From positions 186,001 to 250,000 of the forward strand of contig JAQGEQ010000297.1 in the NCBI GenBank assembly GCA_034620365.1: a DNA stretch of 64,000 bases, written 5' to 3'. The notes under the pieces were generated by a model. The model was not told the DNA's origin. It did no database searches and saw only the letters and a program-made list of their open reading frames with translations. The stretch is from Pegea sp. RAD2-039 (lineage: Eukaryota > Chordata > Thaliacea > Salpida > Salpidae). Of the stretch, positions 1-11,900 are shown in pieces (within the stretch, counting starts at the first letter, position 1; each line of letters starts with the position of its first letter). Both the position numbers and the translations under genes were made by a program.

Positions 1-639
1 TAATAAATAAATATAGAAACAGACGGAAATGTTTGTATTTGTCAATATTGAAAAAGTATTGGAGATTACCAACATCGTAGATAACAAACAATTAAACATA
101 AAGAGTGACAAAAGAGCTAAACATAAGAAACATCAACTATCTGAACTGGAAAAGTTTTTGTTTCAGTATATGTTTACAAAAAAATAAATCTACCGACTTT
201 TGAAAAAACTTTTTACTTAAGTCTTTCTTTTCATCAAGTATCTTTTTTAGATTTCATCGTATTTTCACATTCACTAATACCATGAAATCATCACTTCGAT
301 AAATTCCGACATTTTTCGAATAACTAAAATTTGTTAATATGCTTAACATTTGATTTGATTCTTCATTCTGCCAATCACATATTATTTAGAGCTGAAATGA
401 AGTCTTCCAACATTCAAACACGATTAAATAAGGAACTTCATTGTAGAGGATCCTTAAATGTCAAGTTAAACATAAAAATTAAACTCCGTTTTTCTCTTTT
501 AAGATAGTGAACGAAATGCTTCCTTTGAAAATTAATTTAGTTAATTGAATCATTGTTTTATGAGAAACTTGGGATTTTAACTGACCCACGAAGACTTCTG
601 ACTTTGATCAAAGAAACAAAAGGATTAGTGGCATAGGGG
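1..639. other. AT-rich stretch, no gene seen
   Basis: I see no convincing exon, RNA gene or repeat here. The sequence is AT-rich with frequent stops in all frames. It adjoins the end of the minus-strand copy of the inverted gene-like pair. Confidence 0.5.
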
Positions 640-1700
640 TTCGTCGTTTTACAAAAAATATGAAGAGTTTCTGTCAAAAATGTTCATAAATTTGGAGGTG
701 CTTTCTAGAATCCTACTGGACGTGGTGAGTGGTGGTGACGTCACTCATAGCGGCAGGCTAATTTATTGTATGAAGAGAGCGGTAGACCTTTGAACATTGT
801 TATCCAGCCGTGTGTGAGCCACTCGCTTTTTGATTTTGTACACGACTTGCTAAACCATAACAATGAAAAAACTAAATTTCCCTTCTTCCTTTATCTTTTG
901 CTGAACGCTTTAAAAAGTCAATTTAGTAACTTTACTTTATTTTCTGTAGTTAATATTAAACTGGCTTCATCTGTTTTATGCAGTATTTAGGATTACAAGT
1001 GATAAAATATCTGCTTCTTACTCTGATCATTTGTATTAATGGTAGCTTGGACTCACTAGAGTTCTTGTCAATATATGAAGATCTGTAATGACAAGAGTTC
1101 CAGTGGTATCAGGTTCAGTCATAGTCTTCGTAGAAACAACATATGAGAATGAGAGGAACTACTATAACGGTATAACATGGTAGAATTTAGAGATCGTTTG
1201 CTTTTCAATTATTCATTGCACAAACGTACTGTACGATAAAGACGAAAAATATGATTGTACATTAATAAACCGGCTTATGTCTTAATGATATAAGGTTACC
1301 GATATTGATTGCAAGAGGAGAACAAGGGATAAATGGCTGGTAGTGTGTGTTATGGCGACAAGTTTTCTAAAATTAATGAGGTCACTTACAAGAGTGATAG
1401 TTTTCGTAAAGTAAAATCGTAAAATAGTCTTGAACATACAATCTATATTTAATTGTTTAGTTTTGCTTCACTCTAGTAATTCTTGTTAGTTTCTTAAATA
1501 ATAAGAAATGTTGATAAATTTGCACAAGTATTCTGTTCAACACCTGCACAAACTGTGCGAACAGGTAGTTGACTTTAGATTAGTACGATAAGACTACTTT
1601 AAAGTTTCAGTTCAGAAATATTCTTATCTTAACGGTAGTCTTGTGCTAAACAAGAATAGTCATCTATTTATAAAAGCTTTTTGCTGAATTTTATCATTAA
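640..1700 (-). pseudogene. Inverted gene-like unit, copy 1 (degenerate)
   Basis: Read on the minus strand, this region matches the plus-strand region at 3120-4790. The best block is about 1020-1130 against about 4350-4470. There a frame runs to the same end, LTR(T/I)LVSPSYH plus stop, in both copies, and the upstream residues align as LSFSYVVSTKT versus LSNSWAVSKKP. A second block (about 1540-1670 versus 3130-3260) carries HKTTVKIRIFLN / HKTTARIEIFLN and then VNYLF. A third block keeps an EASL(I/M)(L/M)TTE(N/K)KVKL segment. Copy 1 has in-frame stops inside the third block, so it looks dead. A GTGAGT and a GTAAAG, both usable as splice donors, are conserved between copies, so part of the apparent frame changes may be introns. 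I do not recognise the protein family. Confidence 0.5.
736..743. promoter_or_regulatory. Perfect CRE-like palindrome TGACGTCA
   Basis: An exact ATF/CREB consensus site sits in a short GC-richer patch (about 720-760). It lies at the 3' edge of degenerate copy 1, so a role in that unit is doubtful. It may be chance or a leftover promoter element. Confidence 0.2.
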
Positions 1701-3119
1701 ATGTAACCATATGTGTGTTGTGCAATCATTAAATTTCAGTAAAATTATAACAATTTTCTTTTACAAAACTTTCATTTAAGTGTTAATCAATTGTGTGTAA
1801 ATCTATTTAATAAATTTAATGTCTCAAACTACCTGAAATGAAATAAATGAAAATTTGGGACAATATCCAAAGTTGTTTCACCCTTTGTAGTTGGGATTCT
1901 CAAGAGCACAATACGCTATCAATTAAAGATACAATTTTCATATTGATATACTCAAAAATTTGTTGTTAATAATAAAGATAAATGCTATAATATAAAATGC
2001 ATACGGAAAAAATATTTTGTTAATACTAGTACACACTAAAAGGAAACAATTTCCATAAAATTTTGAATTTAATAAAAAATAAATTATAGAAAAAATTTAT
2101 TCTAAAATGAAGAGCTATTGGCAAATCGTTTGACGTGTAGTAGATCAGTTGCATGAGAGTTTGATGGTATTAGGTTATCTGAATTAGGCAATACATTTTC
2201 ATGACATCTGTTTGTTGTTTTAGTTTATTATCTATGACATGACCACAGCATAATGGGGGTGCTATTATTTCTTGACATAAACATACCTTTCAAAGATCAA
2301 ACGTCGGTTATGATGTCATGCTAAAGTAAATAAACTTAGTAAAAATATTTGATGGCATTCAAATTTTATTTCCATTTGTAAATTACTAAAATTTAAGCGA
2401 TTCAACGATACACAATTTTTTTAATAATAGAAATATGACAATTGCAATATTAACAGCTATTACTAGACTTTATTCGATATTAGTTTAATGTAAAGAATTG
2501 ATTTTTAGTAAAGTGTACTTTTGTTGACGTGTAATCATGCTGTAACCTTTTGATTACCTACAACATATAAAAAAAAGTCTTTTAAAAAAAAGTCTTTTAC
2601 TCATTTGTTTAAGGGATTTCTAACAAATCGAAGTATTAACAACTTTATCTTTTAAATTTGATTTTTGAGATAGTACTACTCACATTAAAACTATCAGTGA
2701 AAGTAGAACCTTCACTTAAGCTTTCATTGTATACAGTAATAGTTTTGCCCAACAAATGTATGAGCTTTAGAAATACTCATTAGCTTATAACCAATGTTTG
2801 CCAGAAAAACCATTGTCATTACATAACAGATACTTATAACTAACACAGACGTCCGTTTAAATAAAAGATAAGTATATAATCCACTATATTAGATTATTTA
2901 GAAAGAAAAGTGAATTGTAAATAACTACACTACTGGTTAAAAAACAACCCATTAACATATATTGGGCAAAAAGAGTTGGACAAAATTGCTCTATAATTAA
3001 ATACAGGATTTATCGAAGAACAAAGTTATATTATTACAAAATTTAGATGATTGCGCAACAGGCAAATGATTACACTAAGTCGGAAAATGAAAAAAACAGC
3101 TTTTATAAATACATAACCT
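1701..3119. other. Spacer between the inverted gene-like copies
   Basis: AT-rich spacer between the two divergently oriented copies. No exon was recognised. If either copy is transcribed, its promoter would be expected here. Confidence 0.4.
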
Positions 3120-4790
3120 GGGGCGCACTATTTCTTTATAGCACAAGACTACCGCTAGAATCGAAATATTTCTAAATTGAAAATAGTTTTATCGTACCAA
3201 TCTTAAGTCAACTACCTGTTCAAGCACTTTGCGCAGGTGTGTGCCATGATATTGACAGCTAAAATCAAATAATTGATCAGAAAGCCATAAATATTCTTGG
3301 TATGAAAGATATAACCATAATGTTTGGTTTTTATATTTTTTTTGGTTTTGTTGTAATTAGTGAACAAGAAAAGCATATAAAATGTTTGATTTTAAGTTAT
3401 TAAAGATTATACTAATAAATGTTTGTACAATGTTCCAAAACTTTAATAACTAATAATTAAAAGTTGACTAAAATGTTTCTTTTTCTTTCTGCGATCAGTT
3501 CCACATTTATTTAAAAAAAAACTAATATAAAAGTATAGTCAAGGGCTTCATCTACAAATGAGATAGATTATTTTTTCCAAAAGCAATCATTTAATAAACG
3601 TTATATAAAGTTGAACAAACGAAGTCCTTGTACTAAAAGCATGAGAAAGTTAAATACAGAAAATTATTTTTGATAGATATATTAAAACATAAATCGTCCA
3701 AAAGTCAAGTAGAAAGAAAAATTCAAGTAAGAATGTTTGTTTTGAATTATATTGTAAGAAAAATGAAATTTGTTGATAAAATCATAAACTTTCAAAATAA
3801 AAATTTTTAATTATCAACAATGATAATATTATTATTTATATTCCTGTTTACAAAGTTTAATGATTTATTTTTAAAAGTTTAATCTTATCATATTTCGAAC
3901 ATAGCTACAAGTCTGTCAAATGGTAGAACGAGAACTTTCTAGTTCTTCAAGAAATTACTAGCTGCTAAACATCAAAATTGTATTTTTAGACAATATACTC
4001 AACTTTATTGACCCAGAGTGAGAAAGCCTTATCAATTTAGGGGTTTTATACTGCAAACAAAAACTATTAAGAACTAAACAGCTTGCATAAAAATGTGGTT
4101 TTATGTGTTTTGTACTCGATTTGTCCACTTAAGTGGGATATAGAGAATCTTAAAAGCATTTACCACTTTGATTAATGTTTGCTTTTTGTAGTTATCTTCT
4201 TCTCTCCTTGGTCTCAAAATCGTTTTGAATTTATTAAATATAAACTGCCTGGCTTCTTTATGTGTTCTAATAGGATGAGTGTGATTTACTGCTTATGAAT
4301 GTTAGAAAACTTCTTTATGAAAACACAAGTCATATTTCCTATCAAATTCATGGGCTGTTTCTAAGAAGCCTTTGGTTGAACCTGATTCCACTAAAATTGT
4401 TGCCGATACAGATGTTCATGTATTGACAAGAATTCTAGTGAGTCCAAGTTACCATTGATACAAATACTCAAAGTGAGAAGCAGATATTTCTCTACTTACT
4501 AGTTCAAACAGCGCTTAAAACAGTTGAAGCCAGTTTGATGATGACTACAGAAAAGAAAGTAAAGTTACAAAGTTGGGTTTTTAAATGAATCTGTTAGAGA
4601 AAAAAGAAAAAAGAAAAAGCGAAAACTAAAAAAGCCAAGACAACATTTTAGCGGACTTTTTCATAGTTATGGCTCATTAAGTCATGCACATTAACAAAAA
4701 GCGCGTAGCACACACACGGCTGTAAAACAACAAACACACATTTCTCTCTCGTTGAACTAAATAAACTAGTCTTTCATAGCCAGCTGCTTG
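3120..4790 (+). pseudogene. Inverted gene-like unit, copy 2 (unknown family, possibly intact in part)
   Basis: Plus-strand counterpart of the minus-strand unit at 640-1700. Coding-like segments in order: HKTTARIEIFLN (about 3150), VNYLFKHFAQVCAMILTA (about 3210-3265), then about 4330-4460 with WAVSKKPLVEPDSTKIV continuing to HVLTRILVSPSYH and a stop. Next is about 4470-4590 with QIFLYLLVQTALKTVEASL followed by MMTTEKKVKLQSW. A lysine/arginine-rich run (about 4593-4635) resembles a nuclear localisation signal and is followed by FSGLFHSYGSLSHAH. The segments lie in different frames. GTGAGT after LTRIL and GTAAAG after TTEKK could be donors of introns of about 40 nt, slightly shorter than the 44-nt minimum seen in the dsRBD-DZF gene of this window. 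Without an outside homologue I cannot say whether this is a gene or a remnant. Confidence 0.45.
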
Positions 4791-5814
4791 TTTAATAGAT
4801 TTTTGACCCGATTTACAGCTTGGTGAAATACAATAATCAAAAAATCTTTTCATCTTTTGCTTCTTTTACATTAGATATTTTATCAAAAAAAGTTAAACAG
4901 CTTAAATATTTGTTAAAAATGGAATAAGTTTCTTTATTTTTCATCTTCTAAAATAGAACTTAAAAGTAAACAAAGTTTGATTTTATATAAAGAAACCAGC
5001 TTTACTTTAATATAAACTTTATAAGAAAGTATTAAATTATTATGATTTCTAAGAAAGATGACTTTGACATTATTAATGTTTTGTTCTTCAGTCAGGGTGT
5101 TACTTGTTAAAGTAAGGTGATTTTATTGTTTTCTGTTGATATTTCTAAATAGTTATATTTATAAGTTCCAAAACTTTGATAAAAAAGATTGAAAATCTAT
5201 GTTCGGAAATGTCACATAGCTGAATCAAATAATTGTACAATTGTATAGTTCTTCAATACTATCTGTCTTATGGCCATAATTGATCATTTATCTTTTAAGT
5301 AGGGGTGATCAAAATAAATATCAAATATAATAATGGTGCTTAACAACTTAAAAATATTATAACATGTAGTTTGTTTGATTTTTAGTTGTCTGAGATTTTA
5401 CTGCCATAAGTTTCTTTATCTTTCAAAACTATTGTAAACTTTTCCCAAACTATTCTAAATTAAAACTACCTGAAGTGAAAGCCAGTATTTTTTTGTCCTA
5501 TTGCTTTTACAAAGAAAATCATTGTAAATGTAAAACGAAAACTTCGTCTAAATCAACAGTTTTTTTTAGTTTTCAAAAAAGAAATACTTAATAAACGCTA
5601 TAAAAATTCGATTAACTAATGTAATTTATGATGAAAGCTATACAAAGCCAATTTCAAATTTCAAATAACCATCCTAGACGTTATGTCTTTTAGGTATTTT
5701 CTTATATCTAAAAATGTTTAGAAGAACCATTAAAATGTCACTGAATTAAATTGACAAAAATATATTATTTTTAAATAATGTTTAAACATTTGTTTAATAA
5801 AAACAATCACTTTT
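4791..5814. other. AT-rich stretch, no gene seen
   Basis: Nothing recognisable was found between copy 2 of the inverted pair and the partial third copy at 5815. Confidence 0.45.
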
Positions 5815-5950
5815 TAGCAAGTGACCTCATTATGTGTATCGAAACCTGAACAATGGCACATTCCTTATCATTCTCTTCTACTTCTCTTAAACTAAACTTT
5901 GCAAACGTAATTTTTCTTAAACATAAGCCTGCTCATTCATGTATAATCAA
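5815..5950 (+). repeat. Partial third copy of the inverted unit
   Basis: On its minus strand this block resembles plus-strand 1264-1400. Shared landmarks are the AGGCTTATGT / CGGCTTATGT block, a purine-rich run ending near AAGG(G/A)A, and AATGAGGTCACTT. The segment is not found between the matching landmarks of copy 2 (3260-4350), so either copy 2 was broken up or a third partial copy exists. Confidence 0.4.
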
Positions 5951-6174
5951 ACTGATCATGTTTGGTTTACAGGAGAGCCTGCAATCATTTTTTGTTAAAA
6001 AAACGAAAACATAACTCTTTCATCTTCAATCATTAAAGTAGATCTCTTAGTATACATATGTGCTACCCACTAACGTATTATGGTTAAGAAGAACTAGACA
6101 CAATTGGTTTATACTAAATAGAAAGTTTCTCCAACACAAATGTTTCATTGTTACTAACAATATATTTCCTAATT

Positions 6175-6329
6175 TTTTCCTTATTATTTCCTTATTATTT
6201 CCTTATTATTTCCTTATTATTTTCTTATTATTTCTTTATTATTTCCTTATTATTTCCATATTATTTCCTTATTATTTCCTTATTATTTCTTGATTATTTC
6301 CTTATTATTTCCTTCTTTATTATTTACTT
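6175..6329. repeat. 11-bp minisatellite (CTTATTATTTC)n
   Basis: About 13-14 imperfect head-to-tail copies of an 11-bp unit, one strand pyrimidine/A rich. The open frames over it (6060-6342) are low-complexity strings of L, I, F, S and Y created by the repeat and are not genes. Confidence 0.9.
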
Positions 6330-6342
6330 TCGACAGCAATAA

Positions 6343-7150
6343 ATAAATAAACAATTTTTAATATTATCTTTTAATCAAATAAAATTGAAAAAAACAAATA
6401 GGAGATTAAACTATTTTCGAATCATCTCTTAAATAGTTATAAATTATATCATTCAATTTAACTTATCGATAAAACCTCAAACTCATTTGTTTATCGATAT
6501 TTACTACAAACTGATTTTATAAAAAAAATTATTTATTTAATGTTGCTATAAGGATTAAACTGCTTTAAAGGAATCGGCAGTTAATAAAAAAACTGATTAA
6601 AGGGAATATTATCATAAGAAAGAAAATAATTTAAAAAAAAATAGTTTGCGTTTTTAGCAAAAAGAAGTATTTTATTTAAACCTATTTATTAAATTAAAAG
6701 AATCAATGACCGTTAGAAACAGTTAAACAAGATGGGGAAACTTAGAAAGTTATTTTTATGAACAGAAGAAAAAAGAAGGAAATTATAATTGATCATATAT
6801 ATTATCTCTAAAATAAGTATTTATGAGTACCATAAGAAAGGGAAAAACTAATTTAAGCAAAATGAAGAAATTATTTTGTTAAATCAATATTTTCAAAAAA
6901 GTATTAACTACATTAAATAACTTTCAAACATATATTTTTATTTTTCATTGTCAAAAAATATAATAAAAAATATTGATAAAAGTATCCTTTTTCATTTCGC
7001 TGAAGATTATTTTTGTCTCCAACGAATCTTCGAAACCTTTTAGAAAGCTTCTGTAATTTATCTAATGAGTTACCTCCGATAAAACTACATACCAAGATAT
7101 ATCTTTGATTTGATCGTTTCTTATTACTTCTGTAATTATTTTGAACATCC
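6343..7150. other. AT-rich stretch, no gene seen
   Basis: No exon, RNA or repeat was recognised apart from homopolymeric A/T runs. Confidence 0.45.
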
Positions 7151-7151
7151 T

Positions 7152-7555
7152 AAATCTTTATTTACCTTAATGAACCTTATCTAAAACTTTACAAATCTAT
7201 CTATGAGCATTTAAGCAAAAATCCCATTGCTCTGCATAATAACATTCAAAAAATCTTTTGTATCAAGAACTCTTTAAGGGTAAAGATAACATCAGTCGCC
7301 TTTGTCTTTGTTCTAAGTGTTCATGCAAGCGCGATAGGAAATAGATAACACTTAATAGGACTATATTTCTAATTGGCGCTTTCTACTCTATAAACAACTA
7401 AAGAATCGTAAAAGTAAATGTCCAAGATCAAAAAGAAACTCCAATAAGGTTTCTAGTTCGGTTGCACTAAACCGTGTTTTTTTGACACTATTTGTACAGC
7501 ATACCCGAAATGGCCGAAATAGTACTCATTGGTTACCACTTAAATAGTGGTCATT
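7152..7555 (+). pseudogene. Unidentified broken coding-like frames
   Basis: Three neighbouring plus-strand frames have protein-like composition but no common reading frame. About 7156-7283 reads YLNEPYLKLYKSIYEHLSK then NPIALHNNIQKIFCIKNSLR. About 7265-7348 reads QELFKGKDNISRLCLCSK then CSCKRDRK and a stop. About 7363-7555 reads SNWRFLLYKQLKNRKSK and ends HTRNGRNSTHWLPLK and a stop. The second contains a Cys cluster (LCLCSKCSC). This could be an old transposase or a spliced gene whose exons I cannot join. I do not recognise the family. Confidence 0.3.
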
Positions 7556-8993
7556 TTAATTATTAAATTGTACTCTATTTAGTTTACTATTAAATTGAAT
7601 ATTGTTATCTTAAACAATACAGTTTTTGATTATTGTCTCAGTTTAAAAACATTAATTTATAGTCAATATAAGTCTAATCTAAAAAGGTAATAACTTTTCT
7701 ATCAAATAAATGCATCCAAGAGTTTGTTGATGAGCCATTTTTTTTAGATAAATTTTAGCATTTCTCATAAAATCTATAGTAAAGAAGCATAAAGTTTCAT
7801 TTAGAATCCTTATATAACTTTTGGTTTTACACTTTTTTTGTAATTACTTAAATATTATGGTGCTGTTGGAGAAGTATCAAGACATAAACATTTTAAACAA
7901 AATTTTCTAGCTCACTTGGTTTGATGTATGAGGTTAGTAAAGCATTTTGCTTCATAATAATAGCAATCTCTTTGTTTACTGAGAATATGTTAGTTTTCAC
8001 GAGAATATAAATTAACAATAAATTTTACTTTATATAATAACACTCCTAAAAATGTTCTGTTTAATTAACGAGTTTTTGTGTATTTTCATACAGATATTTA
8101 TACCAAAACCTTTAAAATTAGATAATAATAATTAGAATATTTTATTTCTTAATAAATTTAATCATTAAAGATTCTAAACAAAATAATAATCAAACTTTCT
8201 TAGAATATCTCTAAAATGGTCTTTTTACAAAAATAACTTTCTAGACAAAGTATAAGTTGCATAATGTAGTTTACTTCACTAAATAGCTTTCTGGTGATTT
8301 TCAATGTTAATTAAACATCATCATTTACTTATATGTTTTTAATTATGTTAAAAGTTTTTAAATCATATTTTTAAATTTTTGTTTTTAAACATAACTTTGC
8401 TGTAAATAAATTTATACAAATTCTGTATTTAAAAACTGTTTTTTTTAATATATTGGACTAATTCTATGTTTATAGAATTTTAAGAATATTTTAAATTAAA
8501 TTAGAATAATTATATTTAATATTGAACTAGTAATTTTTAATAAAAAAAATATATACTTTCTAGTATTTTAAAAATTTATCTATTTGATAGATATAAATTT
8601 ATTATTACTATTTATTAATATTCAATCAACTTATTTTATATAAGTTGTTTTTTAAACTCAAGATTTTCCTTTTAGATTTTATTCTTAATTTTCAATTATT
8701 TTATTTGTAATTTTTATACATTGTAGTCATATAACATTTATAACTTCTATAACGAGTTAATATGGTAGATATGATAAGTGAAAACCAGAATAAATTTTTT
8801 TATTTATTTATAAAATTGAGGCTTTCATATCTTTCATAATAGATATAATAAATTTAAAACAGTATTATCTATTTATATAATATATATATATATATATTTA
8901 TGTGTATATTTTTATGAATATTGACTTGTTATTCTACTTGAACAAATAACAACCAATGATTTATAGGTAAAAAGCAGGGATCGCAATAAAGTC
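7556..8993. other. AT-rich upstream region of the dsRBD-DZF gene
   Basis: Extremely AT-rich, with an (AT)n tract at about 8875-8898. No gene was seen. The promoter of the gene starting at 8994 should lie in the distal part, but I see no confident TATA or initiator element. Confidence 0.45.
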
Positions 8994-11900
8994 ATGGATG
9001 ATGTTGAATGTGTAAATTAAATTTTTTTTATTTGATTTAAGCAAAATAATTTAAGTGTTTTGTATTTAAATGATAGTGGGTAATATAAAATGTTGTAAAA
9101 TCTTATCATTGTTAGAAATAGCTGTTTCATTTATATAAATATTTTTATTACTCAGCCTAAAGTTCATAAACCCATTAAAGCAAAAGAGATCAAAAGTTTT
9201 CTTTATGCTTGGTGTGGTCAGAGAGGTTATAAACTTCATTATGAATACTCTGGAAAAGGGTCTCCACATGATATGCAGTTTACTTGCATTGTAAGCTACA
9301 ATTCTTTCATGATTTTCTAATTAATAAAATCTTGTTCAAAGCTTTCAGTAAGTGGCTTTGATAATTCAGAATGTGCTAAGGGTAGTTCTAAAAAAAAAGC
9401 TCAAAGCAGAGCTGCATGGAAGTTCGTGAATTATCTTATTCTTAATAATTTAATGTCACCTTTTGAAGCACCAGAACGACCAGTAAGTGTCTGTTTGATT
9501 TACATCCTCTGATTTGTCTCATTTAGGAACAAGACTTGAATGTTGATGATTCTTCAACTATATCCAATTCTGTTTCAAAATTTCACAAGGAAAGTGCAGA
9601 AGAAGTGAATTGCATAGAAGTCATATGAGAAAATATTTAGTAGTTATTTTTAGGTGTACAATAATGGTGGATGGGTTTTGAGTAATTGTGTGACGAGACT
9701 CACTGAATTTCTCCAACTAAATCATTCTTCTGCACCAACTTACCTATTTAGCAAAAATGGAACAGATCAAAATTTTGAATTTACCTGTAAGATGAAGATC
9801 ATACTTTTTATTAAACAGAAAGGTTTGTTGCACTTAATTCTTAAGCTACTATTCTAGGAGTTGTTTATTATAGGAGAATAAAATAAAGAAAACTTAGTTA
9901 TATTTCCTGCTGGATATTTTGATATAATTTTAACTACATATAAATTTTGAAAATTTAGGAATCAAGTATTCTATTATATAATATTTAATTTGAAATGTAT
10001 ATATTTAAATACAATTAGTTATAGTTATATTTATAGGTTCATTAATTAATTTCATAAATTGTCATAATCTAATAAAAAGCAAAGAAATTCCAATAGGTTG
10101 AAAAACGACTAATATATGAGATGAATTGATTTGAAACATGGCAATAGATAATAATAAATAAACTCGTTTTATAACCTTTTGGAATTTCTTTGCTTTTTGA
10201 AAACTTACTAGATTCTACAAGTTAGTAAGCTGTGATTTGATTAAACAATTAATGATTTAGATTTGATAATAGAAAGTTGCTCTATCACATGCTTCCAAAA
10301 TACAGCCTTTAACGTAAGATTACAAAACATTCAAATTGTTATATTTTTTCTTTAGCCAAAATGTCTTCAAGTTTATCTATAAGACTCATTAACTTAAAAA
10401 ACATATTTTTATCGCATAAAACCTCTTTTATAAGTTTCATAGCGGTTTTTATCTTACCTGCTTAGTCGCCCGTAAAATGTTTATTTTGAAGTTTAAATGA
10501 TCGCTACTTAATACAACAATCTCTTATGGCTACAAAATATTTACAACAAATTTATTTGTTGCTTCTGGTAGAATATAGTTCATCCGGACGAGGAAAAACT
10601 AAGAAGCAGGCTTCTTCAATGTGTGCTTGTATAATAGTTCGACAACTGTTTCATGAGGGGCTTATTGAAAGAGCCAATGGCCGTCATTTGCCTAAGGATC
10701 TCAAGTACTCTGCAGAAGACCAACAAGATGAAACGTTTTCATCTAACTCCAAACCTGAGGTAATCAAAAATCCGGATGTTTTAAGGTTGATCCGAGTAAA
10801 AGATACAATTGAGAAGATTAGCTAGAGATGAACTGATGTAAATTATCTCAAATTTTGCTGTTTAGGTGGGTCGGGATGTTGGTAAATTTGAAAGCTTGAA
10901 ATTAGAGGAAAGCAAACCAAAAAGCTCAGTAAGTTATTAAAGTGGTTTTTTGAGTTACTTTTAACTTGATGTTTTAGGAATTAGAATTTCAGAGTCCATC
11001 TTCTGATCAGGTTTGATTGATGTAAGATTTGATTTAATCTCTGAGTAATCTGTGTGTAACAGAAGAAAAAAGAAGAGGACCCGTTTTTTATAATACGGCA
11101 TTTCATCTATTCCAAACATTCTGAAGTTTATCCAAGCGATGGAGAATGTGACTCGCTGATGGAAGTGATTAAAAGAACAAAACATGCTTTGAAGAAAACA
11201 GTTGAAGATATGGAAGATCCAAGCAAAAAAATTGATCAAGAGTCAGTTGATTTATTTTTGTTGTATATTGAAACCCAAATCAGATTTTCTTCAGTTTAGA
11301 TTTTAAAATGTTTTGTAATCGATTATTTTGCTCTTATTTCAATTTTTAACTTGAAATGTTTCTTTGATAAGATGTTGTTATTCATAATTTTTAAACTGAC
11401 AAATAACATAACTTTTACAATATTTATTTTTTAGCAATTTTATTTGGCGGATCAAGGTAATGGGAGCCATTGCCAATCAAACCGTGTTGAAAAACGACCT
11501 CCAAGTTGAATATGCTCTTCTGAGCAGCTCTTTTGCAACTAAATCATTGTTATCACAAATTTACGAGCTTTTACCTAAGTACTTACCGGTAAGCAGTTCC
11601 TAACTACTTCATCCTCGTCTGACCATAATATTTCAGGGTAATAATTATCAACTATCGATTGATAAAAGTTCAATTAAACTGGTTTTCGACACATCAGAGT
11701 TTGATAAAACTTTTCCCGATGCAGAACCAATCTGTCATCCAGTTGTTGTCAAAATGCACTTAACTTCTGAAATCATGCTAGTATTTCGAAATGGTATGTA
11801 ATCAATATATAAACAAGTATTAAGCTTTAGTTTTTTCTAGGTGTTGGCAAAGTCAGATCAGATACAAAAGCTAAAATACCTTCTGATATGTTGGATATAA

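Noticed and set aside
6060-6342. Two overlapping open frames of 64-77 codons
   Set aside because: They are translations of the 11-bp minisatellite; low-complexity L, I, F, S, Y strings.
9066-9269. Minus-strand frame of 67 codons
   Set aside because: Antisense shadow of exon 2 and intron 1 of the dsRBD-DZF gene.
8994-10759. A truncated DHX9 helicase gene separate from a downstream DZF gene
   Set aside because: No stop, polyadenylation signal or new start separates the two parts, and exons 6-9 join in phase; no helicase motifs were found.
10961-11239. Minus-strand frame of 92 codons
   Set aside because: Antisense to exons 8-9 of the dsRBD-DZF gene; the plus strand has clear domain homology.
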